Source: Microcaldota archaeon (GTDB taxonomy: Archaea > Micrarchaeota > Micrarchaeia > Micrarchaeales > CABMGC01). Taken from it: a stretch of 35,980 nucleotides of DNA. Numbering within the stretch: position 1 is the stretch's first letter; every line of letters begins with the position of its first letter. The stretch covers positions 1 through 35,980 of the forward strand of contig JAJZLN010000029.1 in NCBI GenBank assembly GCA_021803425.1, written 5' to 3'. Below the pieces are notes generated by a model that was given only the letters and a program-made list of their open reading frames with translations, searched no databases and was not told the DNA's origin. Made by a program: the position numbers and the translations under genes. Positions 20,394 through 27,740 of this stretch are shown in pieces.

Positions 20394-21423
20394 ATGGCTT
20401 TTAAGTCGAGTTTGATTAAGGGGGGGGGGGCTAAAGACCAAAAAGATTCCAGTATACGCTGCACTTGCAGCTTCTGCATTTACTATAATAGCAGTTTCAA
20501 TGATGTTGCTGTTCAGCACTACAGTGAAAGCAAGTTCTTATACCTCTAATGTTATAGCGTCTGTTTCTGTAGGTGGAGTATGCTTCATAACTACTACAAA
20601 CACACTTGTTAATTTCGGAAATATAGATCCTACCCAAGGAACTCCCGTTTCAAATGACATAGCGTTTGCAGATTCATTCGGTAATGAACCTGCAAACATT
20701 CTTGTCGCAGGCACAAATTGGATAAATGAACCAGGCTACGGCTCAAACACGTTCTATGTTTCAAACACGCTTTGGAATCCGACATCGGCAAGCCCCGGCG
20801 TTGGCAATGCCTTAACATTATTTACAGGATTTACATCGCTTTTCGACACCCAATTGCAGATTGCGGCTCCGAATCCGTCATTTCCCAGAACTCAAACACA
20901 ACTGTTCGTAGGGGTGAACATACCTGGCGGGGCTCCTGCAGGTCCTTATACCCAGAATATAGTTCCAGGATACTCCTGCCTTACGTATCCAAACCCCTTC
21001 TCAGTTCAGAATGTAATTGCAACTGCAAACGTGCAACCGGCATGCTTCATAAGTCTAAGCACAAATGCGATAGATTTCGGTTCAATAACCCCAACCAACA
21101 GCGTACCAACTGCAAATGCTGTTTCAGTTAATGACCCTGGAGGCAATATACCTGCAAATATACTTGTAGATGCAGGAAACTGGATATCCGGCTCAAATAC
21201 ATTCTATGTTTCAAACACGCTTTGGAATCCTGTAACTGAACCAACATATACTGGAACTCCGCTTAATCTAGCTCCAAATCTTGTAGATACGCTCATACAG
21301 GAGCCAGCGCCCATTATTGCAAATCCAACAACTTCAAATACCCTATACTTTGGTCTTGCAGTACCTGCTGCACAGTCGCCAGGCCTGTACACACAGAACG
21401 TATACATTGAGAATGAGTGCTGA
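20394..21423 (+). CDS. Putative phase-variable secreted/surface protein with two Cys-bounded repeat domains (frame interrupted at G11 tract)
   Basis: ORF track gives 20500..21423, whose start lies inside a signal-peptide hydrophobic core. Reading from ATG 20394 with one G fewer (or two more) gives MAFKSSLIKGGGLKTKKIPVYAALAASAFTIIAVSMMLLFSTTVKASSYTS... continuous to 21423. Confidence 0.7.
20420..20430 (+). repeat. G11 homopolymer (candidate slipped-strand contingency tract)
   Basis: TTTGATTAAGGGGGGGGGGGCTAAAGACC read directly. Confidence 0.9.
20581..20979 (+). repeat. Cys-bounded surface domain, copy A
   Basis: CFITTTNTLVNFGNIDPTQG...ANILVAGTNW...SNTFYVSNTLWNP...LFVGVNIPGGAPAGPYTQNIVPGYSC. 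Confidence 0.75.
21043..21420 (+). repeat. Cys-bounded surface domain, copy B
   Basis: CFISLSTNAIDFGSITPTNS...ANILVDAGNWISGSNTFYVSNTLWNP...LYFGLAVPAAQSPGLYTQNVYIENEC. Confidence 0.75.
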
Positions 21424-21485
21424 GATTATGGTGTATAAAGTCTATGCCACTTTTAAAGTTAATTAAAATAACGTGAATGTATTAA

Positions 21486-22169
21486 ATGCAAAATAAAAAT
21501 ATCACATCTACGCATAGATTAATCTACTTTTCATTAGCACTGCTTCTAATTTCAGGGCTCACATATGCGCAGCTAGGCGAGCGCGCAGGCCCCCTAAATT
21601 TCAATGTGCCTGTAAATGGTTCACAGACCAATCAATGGTATCTAATAAATGAAGGCAATGTGCCGATAAACTTCTACATTTATGCAGAGCAGCCATCTCA
21701 AGTTCCAAATGAAATTACTCCTTCTATAATTACAGTGCCTTTAAATGGCACAATAGCTCCATATTCAACGCTAATTGTAAATGTGTCTGTATCAATGCCA
21801 GCAAACAATATCCCTCACAAAGGCAGCTGGAGCACAATATTGCAAGCGATAGAGACATCATCTTCAAAATCAACTAACGGAGCAAACAGTGCACAGTTAT
21901 ATGCAGGAATTGCAAAGGAGATGTTTATAGCTTCAACAAATGCAATACCTATAACAACCACAACACCTGTGACTACAACAGTGCCGGTAGTATTCAAGCC
22001 TTCAGTCTATCAGATTGTCGTAGTAATATCATTAGTGATAGTGATAGTTATTCTCTACATCATAAAGAAGCTCATAGATAATCTCAAAGGGGACAAAGCA
22101 TTGGCAGGAATAATTACTAAGGCAAAACTGCCAAAGAAAAAAAAACAGTCAAAAAACAAAAGAAAGTAA
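21486..22169 (+). CDS. Membrane-anchored Ig-like/pilus-chaperone-like surface protein
   Basis: Signal peptide, beta-rich LNFNVPVNGSQTNQWYLINEGNVPINFYIYAE...APYSTLIVNVSVSMP, C-terminal TM and PKKKKQSKNKRK tail. Confidence 0.65.
   Translation: MQNKNITSTHRLIYFSLALLLISGLTYAQLGERAGPLNFNVPVNGSQTNQWYLINEGNVPINFYIYAEQPSQVPNEITPSIITVPLNGTIAPYSTLIVNVSVSMPANNIPHKGSWSTILQAIETSSSKSTNGANSAQLYAGIAKEMFIASTNAIPITTTTPVTTTVPVVFKPSVYQIVVVISLVIVIVILYIIKKLIDNLKGDKALAGIITKAKLPKKKKQSKNKRK
22137..22145 (+). repeat. A9 homopolymer before a cryptic basic tail
   Basis: CCAAAGAAAAAAAAACAGTC read directly; +1 A (or -1 ribosomal shift) extends the reading frame to 22222. Confidence 0.85.
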
Positions 22170-22237
22170 AAAAGACCAATAAGCGCAAACGCTCTAAACG
22201 CAAAGCCAAAATCCGCAAGTAATATCAAGGAATTTTA

Positions 22238-25200
22238 ATGAAGTATACAATATTAGTAGCATTAGCTTTTGCACACATATTTTTCCTTGCCCATGCCTCA
22301 GCAATGAATAATACCACTATAAGCAATGCCACTTCAGCTTCTGCCACAAACTCACTGCCTAAAAACCAGTCCCTAACCAATAACATTAATACTACCAGCC
22401 AAAATATGCCATACCAGCTCACATTTCCAGCTGAAATAAGCAGTGAAGCATCCCAAACACTCCACAGTAAAGCATCTTCAATTCTATCAAACAGAATAAG
22501 TTCTAGAAAGAGGAATGCAGCATTACCGAATATTTTAGAAGTTACCGAATCAATAAGCAACTTCACCAGCATAAACAAACTGCCAGTTAATCTGCAGAAT
22601 ATTTTTAATGGAACAAATAAGATATATACTGAAAATGTGCTTATTGCTTATGCGGCCTTAAACTCGAGCTTTCAAGCTCAAAATTCATATAACAACACAA
22701 ACTTCACATACGTCAATATATACTCTTCATTATATGGAAATAATGCAACCTCTTTTGCATCATACCTGCCTCCTTTTATTCGGTCACCGGCATTTTCTTC
22801 TCCTAATTCATCAGTTAGAAGCATATATGTCAAGTTAAACAAAGGGGAAGGAGATGCAGTAACGAAAATAATATTTCACGGCAATACTACTGAATATGGA
22901 TTCAATAAGCCCATATACCTCTCATTTAACATAAGCAGCCAAATAAATGATTCGAATATAATAAGTGCAGAATATAATTTTTCTGTAAGTAAGCAATGGA
23001 TTTCAAATTTAAATCTTAGCCCATACCAGATCTCATTATATAAATACGAAAATGGCAAATGGGAGCAAATGCCTACCTTGCTTACTGGATCTAATGGCAC
23101 ATACTTCACATATGTAGGAATCTCAAACTCTTTCTCTACGTATATAGTGTCATTCAATCAAAATGCCAGTGTAGGGGATTTGAATCCTGAATCAGTGACT
23201 TTGCACCTTGGATATAAATTATATTTCTGCGAAGCTGGTGCAAATTATACCTTTTCAACATCAGGATCGCCATTTTCATGGATACAGGATGTTGGCTCCC
23301 CTTCCGGGTCTCCACCAAGCGGAGAAAACGCAAGCATAGGACATCAGTCAAGCAACGTCTGCTCAGCATATACCACTAATTCTACGTTTCCTGGTCTTGC
23401 TGTTGCAGGAATAGGCGTAAACCAGACAAATTATATTCTTTTTAAAAATTCATCAAGCAGCTCATCTTCCTCTAACTTGAAGTATGAAGTTGCTAAGAAC
23501 AATTCTTTTGTATTGATAATGACCGCTTCAGGGTATTATGGATTAACCGGAGTGTCAATCCCAAAAGGCTGCAATGTAGACGAATTTGTAAACAATACCG
23601 ACACATTCGAATCGGCTTATATAGCCACATGCCAAGGGCAGCAGGAAGGGACATATTATGTAAATGATTCTCTTTCCTTTTTAGGGTCTTCTACCCTTGC
23701 TGCGTATGTTTTTCTTCCATACACGCTTACGCTTGATGATAATATACCTACTGGTGAGATAGAAACGAATGGCGCAACGTATCCATCGGGAAGCACAATA
23801 CAGGTAATAGGAACAAATTCAGTTTATGCAATTGCGCCGGCAAATTTTGTATTTGTAAATTGGACGACAAGCAATCCTGTTAATCTATCATTATCCAATT
23901 ATACTAGCAATCCCGCAATCCTTACAGTAAATGGGAATGGGACTCTTACTGCAAATTTCAAAGTACAAACCGAATTTACAGAATCCGGACTTCCAAGCGG
24001 ATCAAGATGGGATGTAATATATGACAATATATTTCTGAGCAGTACATCCCCAACAATCAAGTTTTTTACCAATCCTGGAAACTACACATTTTCAATTCCT
24101 GTCCAAAACATCGCTGGCGCAGCCTATGAGCCATCTCCTTCTTCAGGCTATTTAGTTTCAGGAAATTCAACCCAGATAAATTTCACCCCATTGGTAGCTA
24201 ACATATTCGTCCCCAGCAACTCTGTTGTAGATGTAGGGCAGTATGAAACACTTGTAGCAAATGCATCTGGCGGAGTCCTGCCTTATATTTACAATATATC
24301 TATCTCAAATTCGACATTTCCTTCAATTATAATAAACTCATTTGTATCCCCTAAGACAGTGTTGTCTTTATTTTCAGCAACATTTCAGACAACAATATCA
24401 AATTTAGATAATTCTCCGGACTCAGCAAATGTGGTTGTATCTGATGCATTTCCAGCTAAAGCATATTCTCAATACCGCAGATTTTATGTATATCCTGCCC
24501 TAGCTGCGCCTAGAATAACATCTCCAACTCTACCTATAACTCTTGATATGGGCCAATCTCTTAGTATATCTGCATCTGCTCCTTCAGGCGGAACAGGAAA
24601 TTTCCAATACATATGGTCTGTTGTTAATGGCACTTACTGTCCAGGGTTTATTCAGCAATCCAATACGCTTTCATTTATTTATTCTCCAACATCCCCAACA
24701 AGCTTATGTGAATTTGAGATTACTGCAAAGGATATTGGAACGTCTACGCCCGTCTATGTAACTTCAAATCCTACATCAAAAATATCTGTAGATATATACC
24801 CTGAAACCACTCCTAAAGGAGTAAAATTTTATGTGCCTATAAACATCACAAATTCGCAACCAGCCCCAACCCCTCAACAATTTCAGCAGTTCATTCAATT
24901 AAACCTTCTCAATTACTCAGAATATGCCTCCTATAACGGTAATACTGCAAATTTTGAATTCTTTTATGCAAACGGAACAATTATTCCTTCATGGATAGAA
25001 TCAAACAGCTCGAATATTGTTTCAATCTGGCTCAAGCTTTTAACCAGCATTCCCGCAGACTCAAAGACGACGATATATCTGGGTTTCTATAACAAGAGCT
25101 CAAATATTCTGTCAAATTCCGGCTTATTTGGAATAGGCGAAGCGCCGCAGCTAAGCTTACAATACGGAAAATATGATGATGGACAGAGTGTATTTCTGAG

Positions 25201-26443
25201 TTACTTCAATGGTGATACATCAATCAATAATTTTTCTGTATCAAGTGGGTACAACATCACACAAGTCGTTGGAGTCCAGATGCCAAACGGCAACAATGGC
25301 AATGTATTATATATAACTGGCTATAATAGGCACGACTCCGAAAGATACATATCTTTCGTTTATAATTTTGGATATAAAATTCAGCCAAGTATAATTGAAT
25401 CATCTTCTGAGCTGCATGGAAATCTTGGCACAGCGCAGGGAATAGCAGCGGTTCTCAATTCAACATCAATATCCTCAGCAAGCGGCATAGGCGTCACAAT
25501 GGGATATGGTCAAACATACTTCTCACAGGAACATGAAAATTTTGGATCAGTGTCAGTTGATATCAATCCGCAAGGGTCTTCAGTATCGTCTTGGATATAC
25601 GGCAGCGTATTCTTCTCAGGCGCATCTTCATCTTCGTGGAGCGGTTATATATCGCCGCAATTATACTACACAAATAATGGGTATTCTGGCAATGTATCTT
25701 TTCAACCTATAAAATCTGGAGCATACCTTTATATGAGCAGCTTGGGTGCGTCAGGCCAGAAGAAATATCCTTATAATCTCTATATAAATTGGGAAAGGTC
25801 AAGAGCAATCCCACCAAATGGCGTAATGCCTTACGTCTCTTTCTCAAACATATTCGGTCTAAGCAGATTCATTGAAAGCGGGCTGCCACCAAACTCTATA
25901 TGGAATGTAACTTATGATAATATCATTAATTATTCAAATACAGATTCGATAGCATTTTCAACATTTCCTGGAAAATATCCTTTTTCAATACCAAATCAGA
26001 CTGTAAATGGCATAACGTATTCGCCATCTCCTGAAATAGGCTATCTTATTGCTGGAAATATTACAAACATAATTTTTTCCAAGGTAATAGCCTGCACAAT
26101 ATCATTAAATACATCTTCATTTTCATTTACTGGCATTTATCCTAACACCAGCTTGAACACAGACTTTGCCATAAAAGACACCAATGATGGGGAATTCAAG
26201 GCCCTCATATTATTATATGGAGCAAATTGGTTGGGGTCTATGCAATTTGGAGTAAGCAATACATCATGGTCGAGCTCAATAAATACCCCATTTATAAATT
26301 CAAACAAGCTAAGCGCAAGCCTGACTTCAACAAATCTGTATGCATACCCTAACGGCACAAACGTATATTTCGGAATAAATATACCTGGCGGAATTCCAAA
26401 AGGAAACTATACACAAAACATATACATCGAAAATAGCTGTTAG
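22238..26443 (+). CDS. Giant secreted multidomain surface protein (PGF-pre-PGF-like, ESGLP repeats, DUF2341-like, C-terminal Cys-bounded domain)
   Basis: 1401 aa, signal peptide, many N-x-S/T sites; AEYNFSVSKQWISNLNLSPYQISLYKYENGKWEQMPT; two FxESGLPxxSxWxVxYDN modules; KGVKFYVPINITNSQ...FEFFYANGTIIPSWIESNSSNIVSIWLKL. Confidence 0.82.
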   Translation: MKYTILVALAFAHIFFLAHASAMNNTTISNATSASATNSLPKNQSLTNNINTTSQNMPYQLTFPAEISSEASQTLHSKASSILSNRISSRKRNAALPNILEVTESISNFTSINKLPVNLQNIFNGTNKIYTENVLIAYAALNSSFQAQNSYNNTNFTYVNIYSSLYGNNATSFASYLPPFIRSPAFSSPNSSVRSIYVKLNKGEGDAVTKIIFHGNTTEYGFNKPIYLSFNISSQINDSNIISAEYNFSVSKQWISNLNLSPYQISLYKYENGKWEQMPTLLTGSNGTYFTYVGISNSFSTYIVSFNQNASVGDLNPESVTLHLGYKLYFCEAGANYTFSTSGSPFSWIQDVGSPSGSPPSGENASIGHQSSNVCSAYTTNSTFPGLAVAGIGVNQTNYILFKNSSSSSSSSNLKYEVAKNNSFVLIMTASGYYGLTGVSIPKGCNVDEFVNNTDTFESAYIATCQGQQEGTYYVNDSLSFLGSSTLAAYVFLPYTLTLDDNIPTGEIETNGATYPSGSTIQVIGTNSVYAIAPANFVFVNWTTSNPVNLSLSNYTSNPAILTVNGNGTLTANFKVQTEFTESGLPSGSRWDVIYDNIFLSSTSPTIKFFTNPGNYTFSIPVQNIAGAAYEPSPSSGYLVSGNSTQINFTPLVANIFVPSNSVVDVGQYETLVANASGGVLPYIYNISISNSTFPSIIINSFVSPKTVLSLFSATFQTTISNLDNSPDSANVVVSDAFPAKAYSQYRRFYVYPALAAPRITSPTLPITLDMGQSLSISASAPSGGTGNFQYIWSVVNGTYCPGFIQQSNTLSFIYSPTSPTSLCEFEITAKDIGTSTPVYVTSNPTSKISVDIYPETTPKGVKFYVPINITNSQPAPTPQQFQQFIQLNLLNYSEYASYNGNTANFEFFYANGTIIPSWIESNSSNIVSIWLKLLTSIPADSKTTIYLGFYNKSSNILSNSGLFGIGEAPQLSLQYGKYDDGQSVFLSYFNGDTSINNFSVSSGYNITQVVGVQMPNGNNGNVLYITGYNRHDSERYISFVYNFGYKIQPSIIESSSELHGNLGTAQGIAAVLNSTSISSASGIGVTMGYGQTYFSQEHENFGSVSVDINPQGSSVSSWIYGSVFFSGASSSSWSGYISPQLYYTNNGYSGNVSFQPIKSGAYLYMSSLGASGQKKYPYNLYINWERSRAIPPNGVMPYVSFSNIFGLSRFIESGLPPNSIWNVTYDNIINYSNTDSIAFSTFPGKYPFSIPNQTVNGITYSPSPEIGYLIAGNITNIIFSKVIACTISLNTSSFSFTGIYPNTSLNTDFAIKDTNDGEFKALILLYGANWLGSMQFGVSNTSWSSSINTPFINSNKLSASLTSTNLYAYPNGTNVYFGINIPGGIPKGNYTQNIYIENSC
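26093..26440 (+). repeat. Cys-bounded surface domain, copy C
   Basis: CTISLNTSSFSFTGIYPNTS...LLYGANW...FGVSNTSW...VYFGINIPGGIPKGNYTQNIYIENSC. Confidence 0.7.
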
Positions 26444-26573
26444 ACTCCGTAAATATCCAATTATTTTGTGCATATCGCAAAAAATAATTTTTAGAAGCAA
26501 ACGGCCGAAATTCAAAAAGTTATAGATTACCTTATTATGCTTTGAGCACAAAATTAGATTAAGTGTGAAAAAC

Positions 26574-26621
26574 ATGGCAAAAAAAATGAAACATAAAAAA
26601 GGTAAGAAGGGAAAAAAGTAG
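26574..26621 (+). CDS. Possible 15-aa Lys-rich micropeptide
   Basis: ATG..TAG encoding MAKKMKHKKGKKGKK; very short, so may be chance. Confidence 0.25.
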   Translation: MAKKMKHKKGKKGKK

Positions 26622-26635
26622 TCTGAAAACTACGA

Positions 26636-26696
26636 TGCATATGCAAGAAGTGTTGTTGCGTTTTTTATGCAACAACAAGTGCTGCTTGCATATGCA
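26636..26696. other. Large inverted repeat / stem-loop
   Basis: Outer arms TGCATATGCAAG (26636-26647) / CTTGCATATGCA (26685-26696); inner arms TGTTGTTGC (26651-26659) / GCAACAACA (26669-26677). Confidence 0.8.
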
Positions 26697-26843
26697 AATG
26701 CTTAAGTAAAGGCACTAAAATTCTGTTTTTCTTTTTGAATGCGGTTTAAAGTGTTCTATTTATTTTCTTGAAGACGCCATGCATGTTGCTTAGGAAGCCG
26801 CACATTATATATGCTTTCATAAAGATAAATAATAGGTGTAAAA

Positions 26844-27020
26844 ATGGCCAAAAAATTCGCATGCAAAGACATAGGTATGTCCTGTGGTTTCAAGGCAAAG
26901 GCGGAGTCCGAAGAAGAGCTTATGGGCAAGATAGCCGCTCACGCAAAGTCTGCCCACAATATGGCAACTATAGACCAAGCAACATTGTCAAAGGTAAAGT
27001 CGGCGATAAAGGAAGCCTAA
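26844..27020 (+). CDS. DUF1059 family small protein
   Basis: MAKKFACKDIGMSCGFKAKAESEEELMGKIAAHAKSAHNMATIDQATLSKVKSAIKEA; 58 aa, below the ORF-track cutoff. Confidence 0.82.
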   Translation: MAKKFACKDIGMSCGFKAKAESEEELMGKIAAHAKSAHNMATIDQATLSKVKSAIKEA

Positions 27021-27073
27021 GGCTCCATATGAAACTGTGCGGGTTATAAATTCCAGATATCCTATCTTAAATC

Positions 27074-27147
27074 GGGCATGACGGGATTTGAACCCGCAAC
27101 CCCCTGGTCCGAAGCCAGGTGCGCTATCCAAATTACGCCACATGCCC
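27074..27147 (-). tRNA. tRNA-Arg (anticodon TCG)
   Basis: Reverse complement GGGCATG TG GCGTAATTTGGATAGCGC A CCTGG CTTCGGA CCAGG GGGTT GCGGG TTCGAAT CCCGT CATGCCC folds as a full cloverleaf. Confidence 0.93.
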
Positions 27148-27276
27148 ATAAGCAGTATTCTTAACGTTGCAATATAAAAACCCACTTTTATTTCGTCATT
27201 TGCGCGCGTCTTCCGTCCCCAAAATATTCATGGAAAGCATTATAAATATTCTATGCGACTATAAAATAGTGATTTT

Positions 27277-27702
27277 ATGATAACTAGCATAGACGTCAAT
27301 AAGATAGAGGCCAACAGGGATACCAAGGAGTCAATATCCAATATGAAATTCAATATAAATTTCGATGACGTCAAGGTAAAGGAGGACAATGTAAATGTCG
27401 CATTCACGTTTGTTGCAGTTTATGAAGGCGTCCCAATGAAAGGGGAGGCCAAGGAAGTTGGAAAACTCACAATAGTTGGCAATGTTGCATCTAAGGAGAC
27501 AAAGAAGGAAGCGGATGAGATTGAGAAAGCGTGGAAGGAGAAGAAGACACTTCCGCTGCAATACGCAGAGGATATAATAAATATACTTAATTTCGAATGC
27601 GGCGCAAGAGGAACTCTTGTTGCCTATTCGATAGGCTTTGTAGCCCCGCTCCCTCTCTCAAGGGCAAAGCTGTCAGAAGGGGCGCAGGGACGGGCAACAT
27701 AG
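27277..27702 (+). CDS. Conserved hypothetical protein, possibly SecB-like fold
   Basis: FTFVAVYEGVPMKGEAKEVGKLTIVGNV...AEDIINILNFECGARGTLVAYSIGFVAPLPLSRAKL. Confidence 0.5.
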   Translation: MITSIDVNKIEANRDTKESISNMKFNINFDDVKVKEDNVNVAFTFVAVYEGVPMKGEAKEVGKLTIVGNVASKETKKEADEIEKAWKEKKTLPLQYAEDIINILNFECGARGTLVAYSIGFVAPLPLSRAKLSEGAQGRAT

Positions 27703-27740
27703 CAAAAAGCCAAAACACCTAATCTTAAGCGGGAAGATTC

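Noticed and set aside
22225-22578. 117-aa minus-strand hydrophobic ORF
   Set aside because: Antisense to the signal peptide and N-terminus of the 1401-aa surface protein.
26768-27049. 93-aa ORF in ORF track
   Set aside because: Overlaps the convincing DUF1059 gene (26844..27020) in another frame; low-complexity, no family resemblance.
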